This document shows positions 46,643 to 51,935 of a DNA stretch of 64,000 nt, piece by piece. This DNA is from Undaria pinnatifida (Eukaryota; Sar; Phaeophyceae; Laminariales; Alariaceae), in contig JABAKD010000029.1 of assembly GCA_012845835.1 (NCBI GenBank), positions 8,184,048-8,248,047 on the forward strand, given 5' to 3'. The position numbers and the translations under genes are program-made. The notes under the pieces are model-generated. The model was not told where the DNA came from. It searched no databases and saw only the letters and a list, made by a program, of their open reading frames with translations. The first letter of the stretch is position 1. Each line of letters begins with the position of its first letter.

Positions 46643-49104
46643 CTCACATTAACTCGCATAATCAAGTCCGTGGTCACAGATGTATACCGGTGAATACGGA
46701 TGAGACGGGCAAAAGGAAAAAAAACACAACCTATACCGGTACAAAACCTAGTTTCAGCAAAGGCACGGAACCGAACCGGGCAAGTAGTAAAAATAGTTGC
46801 TACTACTACTGCTGCCGTTACCGGTGCATATGATACACTACTTGGTGCATACCTAGTACATCACATCAAACTACTGCTACTCGGAAAAAAAAAGTTACTC
46901 GCGCACTTTTGAGTTACCCGTGCTTCTTCTTGTGGTACCTGCCTGGAAACTGCTTGATGCATACGAGTACGCGGCGCGATACTTTCTGGCAGAGAAATTA
47001 TTACAAAAATAAAAATACACTCCAGCTGTGAGATCGAATATTTTGTCGAAACTCATCTTTGCAAGCTGTGTGTGATACGTACTCCAATCGCGCGTATTAC
47101 GGTTTGTGTGTATATAGGTCGGCGACTCCCCTTGCAACTACAGTGTAGCTATCAGGGTCAACAGGGTGATGTTAGGCAGTCTGTGCGCGGAAACTATAAA
47201 ACCCGTTTCTGAGGGGGACAAAATCCGACAGCTGTGGAAGGAAATGCATCAGTTCATCAAGTGGATCCTGTAAGTCGAATATCCAGATATTATAAAAATT
47301 AAAATACACTCCAGCTGTGAGATCGAATATTTTGTCGAAACTCATCTTTGCAAGCTGTGTGTGATACTCCGATCGCGCGTATTACGGGTTGTGTATATAG
47401 GTCGGCGACTCCCCTTGCAACTACAGCAGTGTAGCTACCAGGGTCAACAGGGTGATGTTAGGCAGTCTGTGCGCGATATATATCATTGCATGGTTTGCCC
47501 AAGATAAGGCAGCAAGCATTTCCAAATTCCACATCCACAACACATGACACATCACATACATCCACTACGTCACATACCCGGTATCATCACATCACAGCTG
47601 GTGTAGAGAGTGACTACAGCAAACAGCACCCGTATTGCTGGGTAGACCCCAGAGGCAAAGTCTTGTTCGACCTGGGCAAAGTCTTGTTCGTTTACTCGTC
47701 AACCGCGGGGCGGATATCCAACCCTGGGGCGGATATCCAAAAGCGTTTGACCAAGAGTGGGATATCTTGCCTCGAGGCTGTTCTGCCGCACAGGCAAAGC
47801 ATGTCATCGCCACACGAAGCAAAACCAACACAAAATCGAACGCATAGGATAGCAGCAGCAGCACTCCAAGCCGGTAGCTCGTGCTCCTCCTCCTGCTGCT
47901 GTATGGGAACTGAATATAAATGCTCCGAGCATCAAAGGGAGACTCTCATCTGAATAGTGTTGTGTTGGCTTTCGTTTGTTGCGCAAACGTGTTCTCTACA
48001 GAGTCTACTGCTGCCGTCGTGTTGTGTTTGTTGCGCACTATGATAACTAACTGCTGCTGCTGTTGCTGCTTCAGCGTGCTACGAGTACATACAGCAGCAC
48101 TGCCGTCGAGCAACAACGCACCACAAGGCAAAGACAACAACACACAAGCACAGAAAGAAAGGAGCTGCTGCTGCTGCTGCTTGCTGCTTTTGCCGCAACA
48201 AAGACACCCACTCACTCACCTTCATTGCATCGAACATCTCATTCCTTTCGTCATCAAAGAGCGATCTGATTTCCCTCCGAACGTATCGACAGAACACGTC
48301 CACGGAAACGCTCCTGCTCACACTGTCCTCCTCACTGCTGCCGCTCCTGTTCTCAATCAGGACGATCGTGTACATAGGTTCCTTCAAGAACATAACCTCC
48401 ACCACCGACCCCTCGTACTCGCCAAGCGGAACCGTCCCATCCTCCCCACCACCAACAATCCCCGTGATCACCCACGAGTAAGTCATCCCCTCTTGAGGAG
48501 ACACCACCTCGAGGGTAGTGTCTCGGTAGGGCTCTACCAAGATCTCTCCCTCGAGCCATGGATAGCCCAAGCCGACCACATCTCCACGTCGCGTGTAGTC
48601 GTTCATCGCCACAAAGGAGAGCTCCTCCGAGGTCGCCTCCACCACCGCCGCCGTCGCCTCTGTCTCCATGACGCTCGGTCCGGCAACCTGCTCCTGCTGG
48701 GCAACAAGCTGGGAAGTCTTCGCAGATAAGCTGCCAGCGCCAATGTCCGCGCCCCCGTTACTTGTTGGGTCTATAACCGAGCTGTTCTCGCCCGCGGCGG
48801 ACAAATGGCTCCCAAGGTTCGACATGCTGAACGCGACGGACAGCGCCGTCGCTGCGACCGCAATCGTGCCCATTCGCCGCCAGGACAGCCCTTCTCTCTC
48901 CGGAGCCGCCATCGGTGAGGTTACGTGGCTGAACAGTAATTGCTGTTGCTGATCATTGCTCCTGCTGTAGTTGCTGGTACGGCGGGCATCGTACCCGGAC
49001 TCCACCCCATTGCGATCATCGTATCGAGAGTCAGGATTCTCCGCGACGGCACCGTAGGTAGCAGCCTGGCTCGGCGGCGGCGGTGACTGCCCGTCCCTTG
49101 CCAT
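14791..49104 (-). CDS. membrane-anchored tyrosinase, nine exons, 810 codons, complete
   Basis: A copper enzyme expected to oxidise phenols to quinones. Coding order on the minus strand: 49104-48220, 22188-22065, 20888-20671, 19976-19805, 19235-19102, 18486-18292, 16926-16733, 15909-15795, 15186-14791. All introns are GT-AG, and the split codons (D337, Y467, V641) are restored exactly. Residues 1-77 are a polar tail and 78-96 a hydrophobic segment, giving a type II membrane protein; a beta-like region spans about 178-275. CuA ligands are likely H323, H334 or H336, and H345, in FHQVGA, CDHLHDG and THSMVTMMFEGSLQ, followed by LPYWDFT. CuB ligands are H497 and H501 (HGPVHVWVGG) and H633 (DPTFWSMHPTMERLL). 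About 130 residues separate the CuB ligands, an unusually long insertion. I start at the ATG at 49104 because upstream in-frame codons are only TTG-type; TTTTCCACAG just 5' of it hints at a 5'UTR intron. Confidence 0.9.
15340..15365. repeat. poly-G tract in intron 8
   Basis: A run of about 19 G. Further G runs follow within 150 bp. Confidence 0.85.
15795..15909 (-). CDS. tyrosinase exon 8
   Basis: 115 nt, acceptor CTCGTTAG, donor GTACGA. It completes Val641 and encodes FKLMSGTFTDVSWPDEPG to VEISTEQDE. Confidence 0.9.
16300..16560. repeat. minisatellite in intron 7
   Basis: Five to six imperfect units of about 40-50 bp, each with a core like GAGTACCCTAGGCACTCGCG followed by AGGACTCA. They begin near 16312, 16352, 16402, 16445, 16495 and 16527. 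Confidence 0.75.
16733..16926 (-). CDS. tyrosinase exon 7 (last CuB ligand)
   Basis: 194 nt, acceptor GTCCTCAG, donor GTAAGC. It encodes GDDYIQVYEMFADGYDFG, QYCNGQVGMGESSQSS and DPTFWSMHPTMERLL. This corresponds to the DPxFxxHH block of tyrosinases, with Met-His-Pro in place of His-His. Confidence 0.92.
17230..17365. repeat. CCAA-rich simple sequence in intron 6
   Basis: Tandem AACCAACCAATC-type tetranucleotides. The minus-strand frame across it (VGWLIGWLG...) is low complexity and not needed for the gene model. Confidence 0.75.
17781..18030 (+). mobile_element. MITE-like TIR element, family M1, inside intron 6
   Basis: Starts GACTGATTCCACGCCAGCCC and ends GGGGGGGCTACTACCACC. The inner blocks CATGGCTGCTCGA and AAGGCCTATCGATCGATGGC match the other M1 copies. 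It sits in a tyrosinase intron, so the family has been active after this intron existed. Confidence 0.7.
18292..18486 (-). CDS. tyrosinase exon 6
   Basis: 195 nt (65 codons, phase 0 on both sides), acceptor GCTTTGCAG, donor GTGAGC. It encodes KDMDTVMDIVGEDYRLSLSG to CGCLDLNLDE, part of the long insertion between the CuB ligands. It joins directly to GDDYIQVYEMF. Confidence 0.87.
19102..19235 (-). CDS. tyrosinase exon 5 (CuB HxxxH)
   Basis: 134 nt, acceptor TTGAGCAG, donor GTAAGA. It encodes YAWPGCQSHYNLQDEF, YTWWSQYGPHGPVHVWVGG and NVDCK. HGPVH gives the first two CuB ligands. Confidence 0.92.
19275..19350. repeat. (GGA)n microsatellite in intron 4
   Basis: More than 20 consecutive GGA triplets, followed by G runs to about 19380. 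Confidence 0.9.
19805..19976 (-). CDS. tyrosinase exon 4
   Basis: 172 nt, acceptor CTATAG, donor GTGAGT. It encodes VKDGRWGYMEIPIVAQEHRD through GEMCGELSTDF plus the first base of Tyr467. This is the stretch between the two copper sites. Confidence 0.9.
20300..20515 (+). repeat. repeat family R1 copy in intron 3
   Basis: Contains GAGATCGAAAGATTTCGTCG, GATACTCCGATCGCGCG-type and GTACCAGGGTCAACAGGG blocks in R1 order. At the place where most copies read CTACAGTGTAGC, this copy reads CTACCTGGTAGC. Confidence 0.75.
20671..20888 (-). CDS. tyrosinase exon 3 (CuA core)
   Basis: 218 nt, acceptor GCATCAG, donor GTAGGC. It completes Asp337 and encodes GIGFGITHSMVTMMFEGSLQ, LPYWDFTIEG and WFGGVDPVDYQ. 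Its 3' end lies in a TACCAGGTA motif, so the last codon CAG and the donor GTA are both part of that 9-mer. Confidence 0.92.
21040..21155. repeat. short cluster of ATAAGGCGGT repeats
   Basis: Four copies of ATAAGGCGG(T/G) within about 110 bp of intron 2. Confidence 0.6.
21519..21772. mobile_element. TIR element in intron 2 (family M4)
   Basis: The left end reads GCACGTACGTGCAAGGTTTT then AGATTTGCACGT. The right end is its inverted copy: ACGTGCAAATCTAAAAAACC then TTGTACGACGTACGTGC. TIRs are about 45 bp with small differences, with a G-rich core. About 250 bp, non-coding. Confidence 0.65.
21889..22030 (+). repeat. repeat family R1 fragment beside exon 2
   Basis: Carries ACTCATCTTTGCAAGCTGTG and GATACTCCGATCGCGCGCAT. 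It ends about 35 bp before exon 2. Confidence 0.75.
22065..22188 (-). CDS. tyrosinase exon 2 (first CuA part)
   Basis: 124 nt with acceptor AACCAG and donor GTAGGT. It encodes VLWDVPTEEG to NCDHLH plus the first base of Asp337, and contains MFHQVGA and CDHLH. An R1 repeat copy lies immediately downstream in intron 2. Confidence 0.9.
22375..22700 (+). repeat. composite repeat: R2 block plus R14 block (tRNA-like A box)
   Basis: R2 (22375-22437) reads, on the minus strand, an ATG frame MSVDPKFVELTADVLEIF. R14 (22540-22700) contains TATAGTCTAATGGTTAGTG, very like a tRNA A box, then GAAATTTTGAGCTAGATC. The same pair occurs at 59575-59815, and R14 alone, inverted, at 53622-53795. Possibly a tRNA-derived SINE; the B box is weak. 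Confidence 0.55.
22817..23230 (+). repeat. about 200-bp tandem duplication
   Basis: 22817-23010 and 23015-23230 align through AAAGCAGCCTGCACATAAGA, GCATCGATCGACCACAA, GTTGGTCCCTTAGTCTGT and CACATCATGTGACGACGA. The second unit reads GCGAGTACCTGGTAAGTCAC where the first reads GCAAGTAAGTCAC. Confidence 0.8.
23280..23510 (+). repeat. about 110-bp tandem duplication
   Basis: Two units share GCAAAGCTAAC, AAAGAACCGAC, GAACGCAACAAAAC and CCGTACGTACAT / TCGTACGTACAT. The second unit is followed by a CCGGCGGATGGGG repeat fragment. Confidence 0.7.
25248..25722 (+). repeat. 22-bp minisatellite (about 20 units)
   Basis: Units of the form TCGTACAACTCCTTCGATTG plus two bases, with small variants. Because 22 is not a multiple of 3, all three forward frames stay open and spell the same YNSLD/VQLLRL/TTPWIAS repeat, a spurious protein. 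Confidence 0.9.
26160..26310 (+). mobile_element. TIR element, family M2, short copy
   Basis: Starts CAGTAGTGGCTACGATATAA and ends GATTTTCTCTTATATCGAGC. It shares termini and the AGTACGGAT..AAGAGA block with the M2 element at 40443. Confidence 0.5.
27150..27275 (+). repeat. short tandem duplication of about 55 bp
   Basis: CATTATTCCCGCCCAGCTTA-TTTTCGATTTTAACCTCTTG is followed at once by CATTATACCCGTCCAACTTA-TTTTCGCCTTTAACC. Confidence 0.65.
27846..28025 (+). repeat. CAGCGC minisatellite, left part of a larger dispersed repeat
   Basis: Three near-exact 24-bp units of GCAGCGCTATAGCTCAGCA, then irregular GCCGTGCCCTGC units. An inverted relative lies at 35930-36070, next to another copy of the same larger repeat (R11). 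Confidence 0.75.
28200..28630 (+). repeat. repeat R11, copy 1 (hairpin-ended)
   Basis: CAGCGC tract, GTACCAGGT block, TCTCGGTCC region, poly-C, CAAGCACACAGCACAG, AGCTCTGCACAAG and TCACGGGCCTCTTCT, closing with GCGAGCGTAGCGGGCGGC and an inverted GCCGCCCGC around a GTCA loop. Copies: 28700-29015 (+) and 35590-36070 (-). Confidence 0.7.
28700..29015 (+). repeat. repeat R11, copy 2
   Basis: Same order of blocks as copy 1, ending GCGAGCGTAGCGGGCGG and GCCGCCCACGGAGCGGAG. It lies head-to-tail behind copy 1. Confidence 0.7.
29455..29612 (-). repeat. repeat family R1 copy
   Basis: Reads GGGGAGTCGCCGACCTATAT, CTTAATGAGGACACACA, GCAAATATGAGTTTCGACG and ATCTTCGATCTCACAGC; an open frame starts MSFDEIFDLTAGMYL. 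Confidence 0.75.
30440..30580 (+). other. possible coding fragment, unrecognised
   Basis: A short open stretch ends AAKSEAAANGNRKKVADCVA then LQARLDDTAELENYYAARM before a TGA. The composition is protein-like (charged, helical) unlike nearby frames. I do not recognise the family; it may be a transposon-gene relic or an exon of something else. It lies inside the giant intron on the opposite strand to the tyrosinase. Confidence 0.25.
30713..30985 (-). other. possible coding fragment, unrecognised
   Basis: About 90 codons open on the minus strand: VVIDARVLRKVGRHIN, SRALDDEPNHLAREWLDAVY, then RIMSPKTLESVTPVVTAFVQ up to a TAG at 30710-30712. It is balanced in composition, unlike the repeat frames around it. 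No domain recognised and no clear splice sites. Confidence 0.25.
31735..31945 (+). repeat. about 110-bp tandem duplication
   Basis: Both units read TTCGTTA..TTCG/GGTTTT, ATTCGCGC, ACATCGCAA-type, GGCGCGCAAC and GACGCCGAACCACT. It directly adjoins the hairpin end of dispersed repeat D1, copy 1. Confidence 0.75.
31943..32545 (+). repeat. dispersed repeat D1, copy 1 (hairpin-end half)
   Basis: About 600 bp nearly the same as 52348-52935 and, inverted, 44085-44672. It begins with hairpin GGCATGCT-GCGA-AGCATGCC, followed by GGGTG/CACCC and CAAGGAGT-GATA-ACTCCTTG stems, then AGGCAGCAGCGGCGGAGCAG and GCGACTGAGCGTCGACGGGC. The downstream half seen in the other two copies is absent here. No intact gene. 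Confidence 0.8.
32573..32642 (+). repeat. 17-bp minisatellite
   Basis: Four units of TGACGCAGCACTTTCAA with minor changes. Confidence 0.85.
33189..33484 (+). repeat. segmental tandem duplication around a repeat insert
   Basis: The blocks ATCGGTCGGCGTTCGTACTC and GAACATACGCTTGGAAAT-CCCAAGGGTGTACGCTA appear at 33190-33272 and again at 33400-33480. Between them lies the CCCATCCGCCGGAGGA repeat (33290-33395). Confidence 0.75.
34285..34830 (+). repeat. two repeat family R1 copies in tandem
   Basis: 34285-34400 and 34588-34830 both carry TGTGAGATCGAAG-type and ACTCATCTTT / ACTTATCTTT, ACTCCGATCGCGC and GGCGACT blocks. The second runs on through GTACCAGGGTCAACAGGGTG and AGGGGGACAAAATCTGACAG. Confidence 0.75.
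35200..35270 (-). repeat. repeat R4, (CAA)n-tailed fragment
   Basis: TGTTGTTGTTGTTG precedes CAAGTCCGTGGTCACAGGAC. The same junction is at 46575-46690 and 50165-50270, and in the other orientation at 36275-36390 and 53535-53580. The common (CAA)n end suggests the 3' end of a retroposon. Confidence 0.6.
35293..35480 (-). mobile_element. tRNA-type SINE S1, headless copy
   Basis: Minus-strand body GCGGAAAGCGCGAGAGCGTG to GACCACGG-CTTGTCC-GAAGCCGG, then an A-rich tail (TTTTTTTTCACACACA on the plus strand). The tRNA-like head is missing. Confidence 0.65.
35590..36070 (-). repeat. repeat R11, copy 3 (inverted)
   Basis: Hairpin end GCGGGCGGCTCACGCCGCCCGC, then AGGCCCATGATTTGGTGCAA, GTGCAGAGCTGACTG, GTACCTGGTACATG and the CAGCGC-type tract, in reverse order to 28.2-28.6 kb. 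Confidence 0.7.
36275..36390 (+). repeat. repeat R4 with (CAA)n tail
   Basis: GGTGACCACGGACGTGACTG and a second GATCACGGACTTGATTATGC, then TTAATGTGACAAC, ending in ACAACAACAACAACAGCAAC. Confidence 0.65.
36640..36760 (+). mobile_element. SINE S1 fragment
   Basis: GCTGAACCCTATACGCGATA, GGGGGGAGAAG and TGTGACCACGGCTTGTCCAG match the 3' half of S1. Confidence 0.6.
38640..38950 (+). mobile_element. tRNA-type SINE S1, near full length
   Basis: The head has a T-arm/B box (GTGAGTTCGAATCCCCCCC) followed by GAGTGCATACTCGTATAAG. The body runs TTGACTTGCGGAAAGCGCG, GCTGAACCCTATGCGCGATA, ACCACGGCTTGTCCAGAAGC and ends GTGTGAAAAAAAAA. Order and A tail fit a tRNA-derived SINE of about 310 bp. Start is approximate. 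Confidence 0.75.
39540..39735. repeat. cluster of CAGTCGAAAA / TTTTCGACTG motifs
   Basis: About ten copies in both orientations, so the segment can fold back on itself. A looser cluster is at 38985-39070. Confidence 0.65.
39866..39923. repeat. 17-bp inverted repeat (hairpin)
   Basis: AAAATATGCACTTGGGC at 39866-39882 and its exact complement at 39907-39923. The loop contains a second ATATGCACTTGGGCAC. Confidence 0.9.
40133..40163. repeat. 13-bp perfect hairpin
   Basis: AGGCATCCCGCTC, loop TCGTG, GAGCGGGATGCCT. Confidence 0.9.
40443..41340 (+). mobile_element. 898-bp TIR element, family M2, non-coding
   Basis: The left end CAGTAGCGGCTACGGTTTGA is mirrored at the right end (CAGTAGCGGCTACGGTTTAA on the other strand). 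The uninterrupted copy of the host site at 41451 reads CGATGACACAT, so the insertion left TG on both sides. AAATTGGCTTGTACCAA-type blocks occur near both ends. A foldback with GAGAATATTCT arms (41188-41262) is nested in the right half. No transposase frame seen. Confidence 0.7.
41188..41262. mobile_element. 75-bp foldback, related to M2
   Basis: The arms GGCTACGGTATACGAGAATA and, inverted, GGCTACGGTATAAGAGAATA differ by one base over about 23 bp. It may be a minimal M2 copy nested in the larger element. Confidence 0.7.
41858..42040 (+). mobile_element. SINE S1, 5'-truncated copy with A-rich tail
   Basis: GCGGAAAGCGCGAGAGCGTG through GCTGAACCCTATGCGCGATA and CCACGGCTTGTCCAGAAGCT to an A-rich tail near 42030. 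Truncation at the head end is typical of SINE insertion. Confidence 0.75.
42452..42943 (-). other. 163-codon open frame, possible unrecognised coding fragment
   Basis: The frame is open through a GC-rich stretch: DPFQQPRQALGLPGFSGAG, TGPCIADGWYTSDADGVG, RPAGDGLPGELGVDARYG. Composition is Gly/Pro/Thr-rich and not obviously repeat-derived. I recognise no domain. The first listed codons have no clear initiator context and no splice partner is seen, so this may be chance. Confidence 0.2.
42979..43018. repeat. perfect 40-bp palindrome
   Basis: Arms AAATATCGCGTAGGTGGGAA and TTCCCACCTACGCGATATTT are exact complements with no spacer; centre AATT at 42997-43000. Related ATATCGCGATAT and TCTAAAACTCG motifs recur at 41690-41830 and 43065-43380. 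Confidence 0.95.
43452..44672 (-). repeat. dispersed repeat D1, copy 2 (about 1.2 kb)
   Basis: Inverted relative to 52348-53580. Shared blocks include GGTGCTGGAGCCCTAGGAAG, GGTTGGGCTGCCTGCACCGT, GCGGGCATGCAGTG, AACATGTTGTACTACTGCCT-type, GCCCGTCGACG and the hairpin end. No continuous reading frame. Confidence 0.85.
45032..46010 (+). repeat. two relatives of a CTGTACTGCTG / CATCCAGCAC repeat
   Basis: 45040-45085 and 45545-45600 share GTACTGCTGCA-TTGCTGTA/CTGCTGTA. 45180-45215 and 45957-45990 share ACATCCAGCACA(C/G)CCAGTGTC. Between them lie a (GT)14 tract (45122-45151) and AAAAACAAAAAC repeats. Confidence 0.5.
45766..45812. repeat. interstitial telomere-like tract (TTAGGG-type)
   Basis: CTAGGGTTCAGGTTTAGGTT then AGGGCCAGGGTTAGGGGGTG: degenerate TTAGGG units within the giant intron. 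Confidence 0.65.
46425..46475 (+). repeat. repeat family R2 copy with short frame
   Basis: ATGAGCATCGACCCCATATT and onward gives MSIDPIFVELTADVG. Confidence 0.6.
46574..46690 (-). repeat. (GTT)n microsatellite joined to R4
   Basis: More than 20 GTT triplets, then CTCACATTAACTCGCATAAT and CAAGTCCGTGGTCACAG. On the minus strand this is R4 with an expanded (AAC)n tail. Confidence 0.85.
47008..47480 (+). repeat. two head-to-tail copies of repeat R1
   Basis: 47008-47270 and 47300-47480 are close copies: CACTCCAGCTGTGAGATCGA, ACTCATCTTTGCAAGCTGTG, GGTCGGCGACTCCCCTTGCA, GGTCAACAGGGTGATGTTAG. The minus strand carries the ATG frame MSFDKIFDLTAGV in each. Confidence 0.85.
48220..49104 (-). CDS. tyrosinase exon 1: tail, membrane anchor, pre-catalytic domain
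   Basis: 295 codons ending FDAMK, then a GTGAGT donor in phase 0. The hydrophobic segment is IAVAATALSVAFSM, followed by an extracytoplasmic Ser/Ala-rich stalk. The domain from GYPWLEGEILVEPYRDTT to FCRYVRREIRSLFDDERNEM directly precedes the copper domain in this kind of tyrosinase. No other start for the downstream exons is visible, so this exon must supply the N-terminus. Confidence 0.88.
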
Positions 49105-49542
49105 GTCTGTGGAAAATCCTAGAAGTTTGTGCAATACGAGGGATAAAAGGTTGTGCAAGGACTCACGGCTTCTTCTGACAGTGGGAGGGGCGGAGTAGTC
49201 GGAGCTATATCGCGCCACTGCTCCTGGTTGGTGATGCTGGCTGCTGCCGCCCCGACTTTCTGAGCACTGCTGTGCTTTAACTAGGTATCTGTCGGCCGTG
49301 AAAAGAAATAGTGACAACTGCCTTTGATATAATAATGAACATGCGATCTGACTGCCCTTTTTCCTTTTTCCGAGAATAAAAACGAAAAATTTTGTTTCCC
49401 TGCTGTCTGGGCACTGTATTCAAATTTGCATGAAATGAAACAAAGTTGCAGCAAAAAAAAGTTATAATAATTGATTCTGATTGATGTGTGCTTTTTCAGT
49501 TTTGGCTTTCACCTACTACTACCTGTCTGCAGTGTGGTATAT
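49105..49542. other. presumed 5' flank of the tyrosinase gene
   Basis: About 440 bp between the ATG and the nearest SINE. An in-frame stretch upstream of the ATG stays open but lacks another ATG. No TATA box or other promoter element could be assigned with confidence. Confidence 0.35.
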
Positions 49543-49862
49543 TTTTTTTTTTTTTTTTTTTTTAGCACACTTTCACTTTCCAGCTTCTGGACAAGCCGTG
49601 GCCACAGGTGTCGTCCCTTCTCCTCCCCGGTTCTTGCCTTCAATTTTTATCGCGCATAGGGTTCAGCTGTCCCACTGCTCGTCGATTGTTCATCGAATGT
49701 TGCTAACTCACGCTCTCGCGCTTTCCGCAAGTCAATTTGTCCACAAGAAAAAGTCCCAACGAATTTATACGAGTATGCACTCGGCGGGGCTTGAACTCAC
49801 GAAACTGACCTATACCAGGCTCGAGGATAACCTGATACGCCACCGGGGCGACCGGTTCTATT
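49543..49862 (-). mobile_element. tRNA-type SINE S1, full length with target duplications
   Basis: On the minus strand it begins with a tRNA-like head: A-box-like GGTGGCGTATCAGGTTATCC, B-box-like GTGAGTTCAAGCCCCGCC, then GAGTGCATACTCGTATAAA. The body matches the other S1 copies (GCGGAAAGCGCGAGAGCGTG, ACCCTATGCGCGATA, CACGGCTTGTCCAGAAGCTG) and it ends in about 20 A. TGGTATAT flanks it at 49535-49542 and 49863-49870, a target-site duplication typical of LINE-driven retroposition. It lies 440 bp upstream of the tyrosinase ATG. Confidence 0.85.
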
Positions 49863-50164
49863 TGGTATATACTCTTCAATCATACTGTATTTCGGAACAA
49901 GTAACTTGGTGCGTATGTCATATTCGGGGAAATACGCATACATACGTATAGTACCTACTGGACCATGCATGGTGGTATAGACTTATGATACACACCGCGT
50001 GGTATCGCCCTACGACGTGCTTCGGAACTAGAGCTGCTGCTTGTTGTTGGCAGTTGATCGGATATATATGTCGGATAATTGAGCGCGCGCACAACCAACC
50101 CGAGCCAAAAGCAGTGCTCCGCATAAGAAATAATATTGACATATTAGACTAGATAACTACCAAG

Positions 50165-50270
50165 TATTAATATTAATAGTTGTTGTTATTGTTGGTCTCA
50201 CATTATAAACTCGCATATCAAGTCCGTGGTCACAGGACAGGCTCCAGTCACTCTGGAGCTGAGGAATACC
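50165..50270 (-). repeat. repeat R4 copy
   Basis: GTTGTTGTTATTGTTG, CTCACATTATAAACTCGCAT and CAAGTCCGTGGTCACAGGAC-AGGCTCCAGTCACTCTGGAG match 35.2 kb almost exactly. Confidence 0.7.
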
Positions 50271-50897
50271 CCAGGCGGAAAAACACATCCAAACCAAAGG
50301 TGGTACACGCATATATCTCAGCTGACGCAATTCATGCCTCCACAAAGAACATATAAAAGTGAAATCGGGAGTCAGCCTACGATGTGCGAGGTCCATACTG
50401 GTGCATACGTCTCACTACTCGCGCCTTGAAAAACCGACTATACCGCTTGCCACCCAAGCAAGACGACCACGAAAATATCGCACGTAGTACATATCACTAC
50501 GCATACGCACGACAGACGCAGCAAGTCAATTGCAAAAAAGAAACAAAGGAAAAAATAGAGAAGATAAAGGAAAGAAACGAAAAGACAAGGAAGCGAAAAC
50601 ACGAAAAAGGAAAGGAACGAAGAAAAAAGACACGAAAAGCAAGGAGAGACAAGACAAGAAGAGGAAGCAAAAGGAAAGGGAAAGAGAGAAAAAATGTCAT
50701 ACTATTAATAGCAGACCCTAGGAACTGACTGAAGACGGCATCGGGCTCATAGAGGGTATCAAGTGCATCAGTGGCACTGGAGAAAGAACGCAACATGGCA
50801 AAGAAGTCAGGGCGGTCTTACGCTATCTTGTGACGACCATTGGAAGGCCCACAAATTTCAAGACGATGATGGCCATACCCAGACTTGCAGTCCCTTG

Positions 50898-51935
50898 GGC
50901 ATGACGCCCCCCCTCACCCCCTCCCGCCCACCCCCTCCCCCCCTCCCCCCTCCCGCCCACCCCCTCCCCCCCTCCCCCCTCCCGCCCACCCCCTCCCCCC
51001 TCCCCCCTCCCCCCCTCCCCCCCTCCCCCCTCCCCCCCTCCCCCCCTCCCCCCTCCCCCCTCCCCCCCTCCCCCCTCCCCCCCTCCCCCCTCCCCCTCTC
51101 CCCCCCTCCCCCTCCCCCCTCCCCCCATCCCCCCTTCCCCCTCCCCCCTCCCCCCCTATCCTCTCCCCCCCTCCCCCTTCCCTCCGTCCCCCCTCCCCCC
51201 CTCCCCCCTCCCCCCCCCCCCTCCCCCTCCCCCCTCCCCCCCCCCCCCCCCGCTCCCCCCCCTCCCCCCCCCCCCTGCCCCGTCCCCCCCTCCCCCCTTC
51301 CCCCCTCCCCCCCTCCCCCCTCCAGCACTCCCCCCTTCTCCCCTACCCCCTCCCCCCCTCCCCCGTGCCCCCCTCCCCGTCCCCCCCTCTCCCGCCCCCC
51401 CCTGCCCCCCCCCCCCCCCGCTCCCCCCCCTCCCCCCCCCCCCTGCCCATCCCCCCGTCCCCCCCTCTCCCGTCCCCCCCTCCCCCCTCCCCCCCTCCCC
51501 CCTCCAGCACTTCCCCCTCCTCCCCTACCCCCTCCCCCCCTCCCCCCTCCTCCCCTACCCCCCCTCCCCCTCTCCCCCCTCCCCCCTCCCCCCTACCCCC
51601 TTCCCCCCTCCCCCCTCCCCCCCTCCCCCCTCCCCTCTCCCCCCCTCCCCCCTCCCCCCCTCCCCCGTCCCCCCCTCCCCGTCCCCCCCTCTCCCCTCCC
51701 CCCCTCCCCCCTCCCCTCTCCCCCCTCCCCCCTCCCCCCCTCTCCCCTCCTCCCCTCCGCCCCTCCCCCCTCGCCCCCTCCCGCCTCCCCCCCTCCTCCC
51801 TCCCCCCCTCCCCCCTCCCCCCCTCCCCCCTCCCCCCCTCCCCCCCTCCCCCCGCCCCCCCTCCCCCCTCCCCCCCTCCCCCCTCCCCCCCTCCCCCCTC
51901 CCCGCCTTCCCCCTCCCCCCCTCCCCCCGGCCGCT
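50898..51935. repeat. 1-kb C/T tract (CCCCCCTCCCCCCT-type satellite)
   Basis: Almost only C and T on the plus strand for about 1,040 bp, mainly C5-7 blocks separated by single T. It yields Pro/Ser/Leu frames on one strand and Gly/Glu/Arg frames on the other, with no stops. It abuts the end of the LINE coding fragment on the minus strand. Confidence 0.9.

Larger units (their letters stand above)
22189..48219 (-). other. giant intron 1 of the tyrosinase gene (about 26.0 kb)
   Basis: It starts GTGAGT at 48219 and ends ATGAAACCAG at 22189. It joins FDAMK to VLWDVPTEEGQVLYGEHY in phase 0, which makes a continuous tyrosinase N-terminal block. I find no convincing independent gene inside. The contents are SINEs, TIR elements, minisatellites, tandem duplications and dispersed repeats listed separately. 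The other seven introns are 569-1365 bp. Confidence 0.82.

Noticed and set aside
49105-49317. Upstream extension of the tyrosinase start to 49317
   Set aside because: The frame is open but begins with a TTG codon; no ATG, and TTTTCCACAG before the 49104 ATG looks like an acceptor.
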